Below are positions 6,181-12,395 of a stretch of 12,395 nt of DNA, piece by piece. Source of the DNA: Humisphaera sp. (lineage in GTDB: Bacteria > Planctomycetota > Phycisphaerae > Tepidisphaerales > Tepidisphaeraceae); the NCBI GenBank assembly GCA_025351525.1, contig JANXVV010000065.1, forward strand, positions 1 to 12,395, written 5' to 3'. Below the pieces are notes generated by a model. The model worked only from the letters and a program-made list of their open reading frames with translations. It searched no databases and was not told where the DNA came from. The position numbers and the translations under genes are program-made. Within the stretch, counting starts at the first letter, position 1, and the number at the start of each line of letters is the position of its first letter.

Positions 6181-8220
6181 GTGTGGTACACCGACGAAAT
6201 ACGACTTGGTTTTCTGCTGCTTCTGAACGCCATTGTATTGTTGCCGGCATGGCGGTTGACCCGGCGATGGACGGGCGATCCGGTGCAACGTCTCGTCGAT
6301 ACGCTGCTACTCTGGTTCGCGGTGCAGTATGCCGCGATTTGTTTGCCGGGTGTGTTGCATGTTCTGTCTGTCTGGACGATGGCGGGGGTGGCGATACTTT
6401 TTGGCGCGGGGATGGCATGGGCATCTCGATTTCGCGTCGGTTCAATTGAAAAAAGCATGGGCGAGACGCCCATGCCACCGGTTTTTCTCGTGGCGGGAAT
6501 TTTCGTCGCGGCGATTTCATGGGGCGTGATCGACAAGCAGGCTTTTGAGCCGATTGTCGACAGCGATGCGATGACCTATCACATGCCTGCCGCCGTGCAT
6601 TGGCTGCAAACGGGCAGGATCGGTTTTTTCCCCGTCTGGTTTTTCAACCCGGCCAACACTTTTTCACCGCTGGCGGGATCGACGTTCATCGCCTGGCTAA
6701 TTGCCCCGCTGGGCAATGACGTGCTGGCGCGGGCCGTGCAATGGCCGGCGCTGTGGCTGCTGTTTTTGGCGTCGTTGCAATTGGGTCGCGCGGTCGGTTT
6801 GCCGAGCGCGGTGGCGGCGCTGGTCGCGGTCGCCGTCGCGGTTTCGCGGCCGTTTAACAGCGAATTGATGTCCGCCCGCGACGATGTTTTTCTTGCGGCG
6901 TTCATCGCCGTCGCGCTGGCGGGATGTGGCGGCGACGTGCTGCGCGATCGGTTCGCACCGTGGCGGTTGGGTCTGGCGATCGGACTCGCGGCGGCGACAA
7001 AATATACGTTTCTTTTCGCCGCCCCGGTTTTATTGCTGGTGATCGACGCGCCGATCAAAGCAAGTTGGAATCGGCGACGCTGGGCCATCGCCGGCGGCAC
7101 GGCGCTACTCATCGCCGGTCCCTGGTATCTGCGCAATCTCCTGCTCACCGGCAATCCGCTCTATCCGGTCGAGCTGAAATTTTTCGGCCATCCCGTTTTA
7201 CCCGGACTCTTTGAAACGCGGAGGAGCGACCGATTCGCCACCTGGTCCGGCCTGCGAGATGCGTTGATCTACGGTTTTCATTCACCTCCGCCCCTGCTCC
7301 TATGCGCTCTGCTGGCCGGTTGGCTTACGGCAATCGTCGGGCGGTTCCGAAGCTCGCGGCAACACCCGCTGGTCCGCGCCTGCCTCTTCGGATTTCCGCT
7401 TGCTCTGTCGCTCTTCCTGCTGAAATCACCTTACGGCGAAGTGCGATTTCTTTTCCCGGCCCTCGTCTCGGCCTTCATGGCAGCCGGGCTGGGAATCAAC
7501 CGCTGGGGGCGATGGCCTGCGCTAAAAATAGGACTCGCGGTTTTGCTTGCGATCGTCTCATTGATCACTTCGTATAAAGCCGTCGGGATTTTGGAGGAGA
7601 TCGTCACCTCCGCCATCCTAATCACCTCGATCACACTGGCTTTGATCTGGGTCATCGTTCGCTTGGCGCGGAAATATGATCGCGTGAAATTCTATGCGAC
7701 CGCCGCGATCGTTTTTCCAGCGACCCTGTTGATCTACGTTCAATGGCACGCCTACATGGTGCGGTATCAACTGTCTCGCTCGTGGTATTACAGCAGCCAA
7801 TATCCCAACAACGCGTTGGCCTGGCAGTTCATCTCTGAAAAAATTCCCGCCGACGCGAAACTGGCTTACACCAACAGCTATTTTGTCTATCCGCTGTACG
7901 GCGAAGCGCTTCTTCGACGGGTGGTGTACGTGCCGATGCGCGCGGAAACCTCTGATTTCCAGCACCTGCCGCGATTTGGGCAGGCGGTGTCTGGGGATCA
8001 GATCGTGAACCGTTTCAGCGATCTGCTGAATGAACATCCCGACCGAGAGGCATGGCTTCGGCGATTGCACGACTCGGGCGCGGGCTATTTATACGTCGTC
8101 CGCGATGGACCGAGTGGCGAACCGCCGGAGGCCAAGTTTGCCGAAGGAGATCCCGCGCACTTCACACGACTTTTCAATGACGCCGTCAGTGCGATCTATC
8201 GAGTCGAGCCATCACGCTAG
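6181..8220 (+). CDS. Multi-pass membrane glycosyltransferase, GT-C type
   Basis: A 679-residue integral membrane protein with about ten or more hydrophobic segments through residue 525, then a soluble C-terminal part. Family features of lipid-linked-sugar glycosyltransferases (PMT/ArnT-like) are visible: an acidic first outer loop with DSDAMTYHMPAAVHWL (127-142), the RDDVF motif (233-237), and GPWYLRNLLLTGNPLYPVEL (313-332), common in this fold. It would move a sugar from a polyprenyl-phosphate donor to an envelope acceptor; donor and acceptor are unknown. The start is the GTG at 6181, because an in-frame TAA lies two codons upstream and the next Met is far inside. It begins 46 bases after the anti-sigma gene and may be co-transcribed. 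A palindromic repeat encodes residues 77-100, between two membrane segments. The gene ends in a 4-base tail-to-tail overlap with the hydrolase gene. Confidence 0.82.
   Translation: MWYTDEIRLGFLLLLNAIVLLPAWRLTRRWTGDPVQRLVDTLLLWFAVQYAAICLPGVLHVLSVWTMAGVAILFGAGMAWASRFRVGSIEKSMGETPMPPVFLVAGIFVAAISWGVIDKQAFEPIVDSDAMTYHMPAAVHWLQTGRIGFFPVWFFNPANTFSPLAGSTFIAWLIAPLGNDVLARAVQWPALWLLFLASLQLGRAVGLPSAVAALVAVAVAVSRPFNSELMSARDDVFLAAFIAVALAGCGGDVLRDRFAPWRLGLAIGLAAATKYTFLFAAPVLLLVIDAPIKASWNRRRWAIAGGTALLIAGPWYLRNLLLTGNPLYPVELKFFGHPVLPGLFETRRSDRFATWSGLRDALIYGFHSPPPLLLCALLAGWLTAIVGRFRSSRQHPLVRACLFGFPLALSLFLLKSPYGEVRFLFPALVSAFMAAGLGINRWGRWPALKIGLAVLLAIVSLITSYKAVGILEEIVTSAILITSITLALIWVIVRLARKYDRVKFYATAAIVFPATLLIYVQWHAYMVRYQLSRSWYYSSQYPNNALAWQFISEKIPADAKLAYTNSYFVYPLYGEALLRRVVYVPMRAETSDFQHLPRFGQAVSGDQIVNRFSDLLNEHPDREAWLRRLHDSGAGYLYVVRDGPSGEPPEAKFAEGDPAHFTRLFNDAVSAIYRVEPSR
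6410..6479. repeat. Palindromic element inside the glycosyltransferase gene
   Basis: The right arm, 6456-6479, is identical over 24 bases to 994-1017 in valS. The left part (6411-6427, GATGGCATGGGCATCTCG) looks like a decayed left arm. The gene reads it as GMAWASRFRVGSIEKSMGETPMPP; the unused plus-strand frame of the valS copy gives VAWASR then MGETPMPP, the same pattern. So the element is read here on the other strand and in another frame than in valS, again without breaking the gene. Confidence 0.85.
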
Positions 8221-9185
8221 GTTTTCGGTCTTTCCGCCTTCGCGCTCCCGAGCGCATTTTCCAGAAAATTTCCCAACCGTTTCCGATAGCCGTCCGAATC
8301 TTCGTGCAACGCCGCCACATGGTGGGCGTTCTCGGCGTTCCAATACACGGTCAAACCCAGCTCTTGCCCGCGCGATCGCGTGGCCTCTTCCACCATCGCG
8401 GCATGGTCGTCATCGATAAACACATCCGCCTCACTGCGAATCACCATCAGAGGGCAGGGGATGCGCGGGATCAAATCGACTGGCCGCACCACTGAAAAAT
8501 CCGCCCCGGCAATTTTCTGGGCGTGTTTGAATGCCATCGCCTGCAACCGCCTTCCCGGAGCACCCAACACCTCGGCGTGCGACTCCGCGGCCAACTCATA
8601 ATCGGGATAAGGGCATTCCATCACCACCGCCGCAAGATCATTGCGCAGCACAGCCGCGGCGGCGGCGACGGCGGCGCCGAGACTCACGCCAAACAGCACG
8701 ATTCGGCTTGTTTCCAGCGGCTTGTCGTATCGAAGTTGATCGATGACCTGCGACACATCATGCCGCTCAAAATAACCGGCGGTGCAGGCGTTGCCTTCGC
8801 TTTCACCGTGGGCGCGCAGATCGAGCGCGAGAATGTTGAAGCCCAGATCGTGCAATGTGGGAGCCCAGGCGATCGCGCCGACTTTGGCATCACTGTAGCC
8901 GTGCAGAAGGATGGCGCATCGACCGGCGGCGCGGGGGCAGGGGATCCACCAGGCGGCGAGTTTCAAGCGCTGCCCGTTCGATTCATCGCGGACATCGAAT
9001 TTCAGATCGGAGTAATGCAGGCGAAGGTCGGCGGGGCTCAACCGCTTCAATCGCCAGGCGGCCCGGCCATCGGTCATGCGGGCGGGGCGGAGCAGAATGA
9101 TCGCCATTGCCCGCACGGTGAGCCCCGCCAGAATCGCGCCGACGACCAGCAGAACCCAGAGGAGCGTTAGAAAATTGAAGAGCAT
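8217..9185 (-). CDS. Membrane-anchored alpha/beta hydrolase
   Basis: A 322-residue serine hydrolase of the alpha/beta fold, substrate unknown. An N-terminal hydrophobic segment (about 4-30, FNFLTLLWVLLVVGAILAG) should anchor it, probably with the catalytic domain outside. The oxyanion-loop motif LLHGYSD is at 93-99, LDLRAHGESEG at 121-131, the nucleophile elbow GVSLG at 166-170 (Ser168), the likely acid at Asp254 (SEADVFID) and the likely histidine at 288/289 (ENAHHVAAL). The spacing and the 'prolyl oligopeptidase-like, DLRAHGES' pattern match small bacterial hydrolases often annotated as lysophospholipase-like or BAAT-like; I would not choose among them. It starts at the ATG at 9185, 20 bases from an inverted repeat. 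Its stop overlaps that of the glycosyltransferase by CTAG. Confidence 0.88.
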   Translation of the reverse strand: MLFNFLTLLWVLLVVGAILAGLTVRAMAIILLRPARMTDGRAAWRLKRLSPADLRLHYSDLKFDVRDESNGQRLKLAAWWIPCPRAAGRCAILLHGYSDAKVGAIAWAPTLHDLGFNILALDLRAHGESEGNACTAGYFERHDVSQVIDQLRYDKPLETSRIVLFGVSLGAAVAAAAAVLRNDLAAVVMECPYPDYELAAESHAEVLGAPGRRLQAMAFKHAQKIAGADFSVVRPVDLIPRIPCPLMVIRSEADVFIDDDHAAMVEEATRSRGQELGLTVYWNAENAHHVAALHEDSDGYRKRLGNFLENALGSAKAERPKT

Positions 9186-9204
9186 CCGGGGAAATGATAG
9201 CTTT

Positions 9205-9272
9205 TATTTAGCCGTTCCGCTTGCGGAGCGCTCGTGCCGCCAGACGCGCTCCGCAAGTGGAACGGCTAAATA
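9205..9272. repeat. Inverted repeat (27-bp arms) between hydrolase and LysM genes
   Basis: Arms 9205-9231 and 9246-9272 match at 26 of 27 bases around a 14-base loop. The one difference is a G-U pair in plus-strand RNA. The outer end is A+T-rich (TATTTAGCCG) and the inner end is TTGCGGAGCGC. It shares the TTTAGC outside and GGAG inside pattern with 3410-3494. It begins 20 bases upstream of the hydrolase ATG, so it lies in the leader or promoter of that gene. Confidence 0.8.
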
Positions 9273-9318
9273 ATAAAGACGCTCGAAAATCCCTACAGTT
9301 TTTCAACCACGCGTCCGA

Positions 9319-9367
9319 TAATACTCTTGGACGCCGGCCCGGAGGGCTGGAATTTAACAGGTAGGAG
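9319..9367 (+). promoter_or_regulatory. Leader of the LysM gene: possible -10 box, hairpin and ribosome binding site
   Basis: GATAAT at 9319-9324 is a possible -10 box with no clear -35. A small hairpin follows (CCGGCCC at 9336-9342, GGA loop, GGGCTGG at 9346-9352, one G-U pair). A clean AGGAG at 9363-9367 lies 6 bases before the ATG at 9374. It is the only strong Shine-Dalgarno sequence I see in the window, and it fixes the start. Confidence 0.5.
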
Positions 9368-9373
9368 CCTGAC

Positions 9374-9757
9374 ATGAACAAGTATGTTTCCGGATTATTG
9401 GCGCTTGCTTCAATCGCGGGCGGATGTGAATCGACCAACAAACAGACTGCGAACCGCGGGCCGTTGCGGCCTTCCGTGCTGGATGTGACTCCCGCTGCCC
9501 CGCAGGCGTATAACGCCGCGCCGCAGCAGGTCCAACCGATCGCGGCGGTTCAACCGGTGGAGCAACCGGCATCGTTTGGATCGACCGGCGCGGTGGCCCC
9601 CGGCGGTTCCAGTTACACGGTGCAGAAGGGCGACACTCTCTACAAAATCGCCCGCGAAAAGCTCGGCGATGTAAAGCAATGGAAAGCGATCGCCGCCGCC
9701 AACCCGGGGCTGAATCCCAATGCGCTGAAAGCCGGACAAAAAATCATGCTGCCCTGA
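9374..9757 (+). CDS. Small LysM-domain lipoprotein
   Basis: 127 residues. A lipoprotein-type signal peptide ends at IAGGC with Cys18 as the probable lipidated residue; the -3 position is Ala, slightly off the usual box. A proline/alanine/glutamine-rich linker (about 25-75) follows, then one LysM domain (about 79-127: SSYTVQKGDTLYKIAREKLG, then WKAIAAANPGL and LKAGQKIMLP). LysM domains bind N-acetylglucosamine polymers such as peptidoglycan, so the protein probably tethers a membrane to the cell wall or acts as a small wall-binding factor. It has its own leader and terminator, so it is likely a single-gene unit. No catalytic domain is attached. The domain call is secure; lipidation is likely. 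Confidence 0.9.
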   Translation: MNKYVSGLLALASIAGGCESTNKQTANRGPLRPSVLDVTPAAPQAYNAAPQQVQPIAAVQPVEQPASFGSTGAVAPGGSSYTVQKGDTLYKIAREKLGDVKQWKAIAAANPGLNPNALKAGQKIMLP

Positions 9758-9793
9758 ATTGCATCCCACCAAAACCTTCCTTCACTGACGCAG

Positions 9794-9816
9794 GCGGGCC
9801 TTCGGGCCCGCTTTTT
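9794..9816 (+). terminator. Rho-independent terminator of the LysM gene
   Basis: A perfect 7-bp stem, GCGGGCC (9794-9800) and GGCCCGC (9805-9811), closed by the stable loop TTCG, followed at once by TTTTTT. It begins 36 bases after the LysM stop. The opposite strand has no T-run, so it works in one direction only. Confidence 0.93.
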
Positions 9817-9855
9817 TGCGCGTCCATTTCCAATCGGATGCGACAACTAAGAATT

Positions 9856-9897
9856 CACGCCGGGATCGGAGCTGAAAGCGACGACCCGGATTCCGCG
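9856..9897. repeat. Structured intergenic repeat, copy 2
   Basis: Differs from 1935-1976 at three of 42 positions. The inner hairpin is GCT-GAA-AGC (9871-9879) instead of GCC-AAA-GGC: a C-G pair has become T-A at 9873/9877, and the third change is in the loop. The outer stem and the GA/GA internal loop are unchanged. It lies about 30 bases after the stop of the minus-strand DUF4159 gene and after the plus-strand terminator. Confidence 0.7.
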
Positions 9898-9926
9898 ATA
9901 GCGCGTGGAGTCCATAAAACACATTC

Positions 9927-12281
9927 TCACTTCGCCCCCGGTGCCGCCGGTTGAGTGCCCGGCGGCGCCTTCCACGCATTCCCCGTCGAGAACAAAATCA
10001 TATCCGCCATCAGTTCACTCGCCGTCTTCGGATCATATCCCGCGATGCCATCCACCGGTTGACCGACCAGCCCGACACTCAAATCCTCGGCACTGTAAAA
10101 AATCCCCAATCGCTCCCCGACCGGAATAGCTCGAAGCCGTGCGGTGCGAAGACTACCCAACACCTTGTGCGCCCAACGCCGCCAGCCGATAACCGTCGGT
10201 TGCCCCGTGAAAGCCTTAAAAACAAGATGATCGGGTGCGAGCGGCACCTTCATTTTCGCAACCGATTCAGGAACCAACGCCGCGAGGTTGGCCTCCATCG
10301 AGCCGTCGAACTCCGTGCTGCCACCGGCCGAGTCGACGATCAAAGTGCCGCCGTTTTTCAGAAAGGCCTGAATCTCTTCCTTCACCGGCTCGGGCATTTT
10401 CCAGGCGACGGTGCCGGTGAGATGGGCCATCTGAAATCCATTTTTCGGATCGGATAATTTTCCTTCGCCGAGTAGCACCGTTTCGATCGCCAGGTCGATC
10501 TTCCGCGTGTTGTGCAGATAGTTCCCCAATCGCCGCCAACCGCCCGGCTCGGGATTCCAGTTGCCGGCATATCGCAGGCGGGCGAGCTTGATCTTCTTAT
10601 CCGCTTGGATGGCCTCATCTTTCTTCACGAGATACGTATCGCCCTTGAATTGTCGTGCCTGCTTGTCCACCGAATAAAGCACGAGGTCATCCGCCAATTG
10701 ATGCGTTTCCTCACGGCCAAGGAAGGTTTGGGCCTGCCAGTATTTCGACAGATCCGCCGTAGGAATCAGCAGCATCAATTCGCGCGCGCCGTTGCTCATG
10801 TGCTGGATGCTGGGTTTGTTTTTCCAGGTGCTGCGTTGAAATTGCTCGCCGGTGTAGATGGGATGGTCGGCGGGCAGTTCCGAAAACTCGTAGCCGGTAA
10901 ACAGGGCCTGCCCGAGTTTGACGAACGATTGAGAAAAGCCCGGCGAACCGCCGTCGGCATTGCCCAGGATGATCCCACCGCTTTCCACAAATGCCTTCAG
11001 TTTTTCCTGATCGGCGGGTGAAAAGTTCAGTGCCTGACTGCCGGCGATATAGAGGATCGGCGCATCGAGCAATTCCGACACCGGGGCCTGCAACGTGACG
11101 CTTTGCCAATTCAGATCGCGCTCGATCTCCCGGCCAATCCACCGGGCCAGATTCGCCACATCCCGCGGCCTCTGATTCCACAGCCCGGCGAGCGGCTTCC
11201 CCTTCGCCGGGACGATCTCATATTCCAGCTTGTTCATAATCACCGGTGCCCGCCCGCGCACGAGAAACAGGATGCCGAAACTGGTGGAGGCAATGTTTTT
11301 GCCGTTCTGCCCGAAGAGATCGCCCGGCCCGTTTCCCCACGAGCCATCGGGCTTCTGATTCGCCACCAGCCAGTTGGAACCCTCTTCAAACCAGTTGGTC
11401 GTGCCGAGATATTTACGCCCCGCGGCAACGCCGATGCGCTCGACTCCGTACAGCGTATAAAGCGTTTTGAAGTTGTCGTCGAACACGCGTTTGAAGTGAT
11501 CTCCCATCCATTTGAGACCGGCCTCGATCGCCGGGTCGTTTACATTGCCGTGCATGGCGGCAAAGTCGGCGGCGTGCAGATAGTCCTGCGTGATAATCAG
11601 CGTCGCGACTCCGGCGGCGGTCATCGGAGCGGTGGTTTCTTTTTCGTCGCTGCCGATGTAACACCAACCGCCGCCGCGCGTTTGATGTTTGCGCCAGGCG
11701 TTGTCGGATTCGGACCAGAAGGCGCGCGGGGTTTCAAAACCCATTTGCGCACACGCCCACATCCCCAGCACGCCGTATTGGCTGACGCTGTGATCGTATT
11801 CCGGCCCTTTACCGGGCAGATAAAAAAACAGCCCGCGTCCTTCGCCGTCGCGCCTCATGCCCATTAGCAGCAGGCGGGCATCATGCTCCATCGCCGCCTT
11901 TACTTGAGGCGTTTTCTGCAGAAACCCCCATACCTGCGATCGCATACCCACCGCGTAGATTCCACTCATTGGGAAATGCTGCAAAAACGCCACCGCCGCC
12001 CGCATCGGTTGCGACTGCGGATTGTCACCGCTAGCCAGCAGGGCATAGGTGGCGAGCGCCGTGGTCCCACCCCACTGCCCGCCGCGTGAACCGATGACCT
12101 CTTTAGGATCGGGCGCGGGAACTTCCTCCCAATTCCCATTCTTCTGCTGCTCGCGAAGATACTTCTGCGATTTCTGAATGGCCTCCTCAATCTTGTCTGA
12201 AGGGGCGGCTTGAAGTCGATGGCCGGGAAATATCACAGCAAAAGAAACGATGAGAATCCAGGGTGTGGCGACAATACGCAT
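9927..12281 (-). CDS. Secreted toroid-repeat protein with two DUF4159-type halves
   Basis: 784 residues. A signal peptide covers about 1-25 (hydrophobic core WILIVSFAVIF, cleavage near LQA-AP). Residues about 27-345 have the alpha-toroid repeat pattern of prenyltransferase/squalene-cyclase-like domains: IEEAIQKSQKYLREQQKNGN, GGQWGGTTALATYALLASG, RGGGWCYIG, NWLVANQKPDGSWGNG. Residues about 368-545 and 563-768 are two related halves; the second carries the DUF4159 signature (LARLRYAGNWNPEPGGWRRL). Each half has a segment of type 'EKLKAFVESGGIILGNADGG' or 'EEIQAFLKNGGTLIVDSAGG', suggesting an internal duplication of a glutamine-amidotransferase-like fold. No cyclase DxDD-type motif is evident in the toroid part, so terpene cyclization is not supported. 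The protein is probably periplasmic or exported, function unknown. It appears monocistronic here. The start ATG at 12281 is supported by the signal peptide. Confidence 0.85.
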   Translation of the reverse strand: MRIVATPWILIVSFAVIFPGHRLQAAPSDKIEEAIQKSQKYLREQQKNGNWEEVPAPDPKEVIGSRGGQWGGTTALATYALLASGDNPQSQPMRAAVAFLQHFPMSGIYAVGMRSQVWGFLQKTPQVKAAMEHDARLLLMGMRRDGEGRGLFFYLPGKGPEYDHSVSQYGVLGMWACAQMGFETPRAFWSESDNAWRKHQTRGGGWCYIGSDEKETTAPMTAAGVATLIITQDYLHAADFAAMHGNVNDPAIEAGLKWMGDHFKRVFDDNFKTLYTLYGVERIGVAAGRKYLGTTNWFEEGSNWLVANQKPDGSWGNGPGDLFGQNGKNIASTSFGILFLVRGRAPVIMNKLEYEIVPAKGKPLAGLWNQRPRDVANLARWIGREIERDLNWQSVTLQAPVSELLDAPILYIAGSQALNFSPADQEKLKAFVESGGIILGNADGGSPGFSQSFVKLGQALFTGYEFSELPADHPIYTGEQFQRSTWKNKPSIQHMSNGARELMLLIPTADLSKYWQAQTFLGREETHQLADDLVLYSVDKQARQFKGDTYLVKKDEAIQADKKIKLARLRYAGNWNPEPGGWRRLGNYLHNTRKIDLAIETVLLGEGKLSDPKNGFQMAHLTGTVAWKMPEPVKEEIQAFLKNGGTLIVDSAGGSTEFDGSMEANLAALVPESVAKMKVPLAPDHLVFKAFTGQPTVIGWRRWAHKVLGSLRTARLRAIPVGERLGIFYSAEDLSVGLVGQPVDGIAGYDPKTASELMADMILFSTGNAWKAPPGTQPAAPGAK

Positions 12282-12337
12282 TTCGACAAATTAGCGGGTT
12301 TCCCGAGGTTTGACTAGAGAAATCGATATTTCCGGTC

Positions 12338-12365
12338 CCCTCCGCCCGGTAATCCGGGGGGAGGG
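12338..12365. repeat. GC-rich hairpin repeat near the right edge
   Basis: Arms 12338-12349 and 12354-12365 match at 11 of 12 bases around the loop TAAT, followed on the plus strand by GTTAGGGTGAGGGG-like sequence. The pattern (CCCTCACCCTAACCC plus a CCGG hairpin on the other strand) is a type of dispersed repeat found in many bacterial genomes. It lies upstream of the toroid/DUF4159 gene. The rest of the 114-base edge segment shows nothing I can call. Confidence 0.55.
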
Positions 12366-12395
12366 TTAGGGTGAGGGGTCTTGCATTTTTCTTCC

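Noticed and set aside
8523..9170. 215-codon plus-strand open frame
   Set aside because: Antisense to the hydrolase, whose catalytic motifs are in good order on the minus strand.
9794..9816. Bidirectional terminator also serving the toroid/DUF4159 gene
   Set aside because: The minus strand has no T-run after the stem, so it can serve only the LysM gene.
11103..11867. 254-codon plus-strand open frame
   Set aside because: Antisense to the toroid domain gene; no independent evidence such as a ribosome binding site or domain.

Overview
The window is bacterial DNA of moderately high G+C, with four genes on each strand, and it reads as part of a planctomycete chromosome, most likely Phycisphaerae-like (inference). 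The reasons are: a large secreted protein joining an all-helical toroid domain to two DUF4159-type halves, an architecture I associate with Planctomycetota; an ECF sigma factor paired with a membrane anti-sigma protein that lacks zinc ligands; weak or absent Shine-Dalgarno sequences before most genes; and many short palindromic repeats between and inside genes. No taxonomic marker such as rRNA is present, so the placement is moderate confidence.

Layout. Minus strand, left part: the N-terminal 548 codons of valyl-tRNA synthetase (valS, running off the left edge), then a 519-base gap with a strong minus-strand terminator and a structured repeat, then succinyl-CoA ligase beta subunit (sucC) with no sucD beside it. 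A 366-base divergent control region follows. It holds a 35-bp inverted repeat, a cluster of ACGTC words and a perfect 15-bp palindrome. Plus strand, middle: ECF sigma factor, its probable membrane anti-sigma partner and a multi-pass GT-C type glycosyltransferase; the three are close enough to be one transcription unit. The glycosyltransferase meets a minus-strand membrane-anchored alpha/beta hydrolase tail to tail, the two stops sharing a CTAG. Right part: a small LysM lipoprotein (plus strand) with its own UUCG-loop terminator, then the secreted toroid/DUF4159 protein on the minus strand.

Functionally the window mixes housekeeping genes (translation, TCA cycle) with a cell-envelope group: sigma/anti-sigma signalling, membrane glycosyl transfer, a peptidoglycan-binding lipoprotein and a large exported protein. 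No phage, transposase, CRISPR array, tRNA or rRNA was seen.

The most unusual content is the repeats. A palindromic element sits in frame inside valS, adding 26 residues to the editing-domain region. Its right arm recurs, 24 of 24 bases, inside the glycosyltransferase gene, where it is read on the opposite strand and in another frame. This resembles, in principle, the protein-coding palindromic elements known from Rickettsia. A second repeat occurs twice in intergenic DNA with 39 of 42 bases identical. Two of its three differences form a compensatory base-pair change in a predicted hairpin flanked by tandem G-A mismatches, as expected of a structured RNA. Three further long inverted repeats and two short hairpin repeats lie in the gaps.
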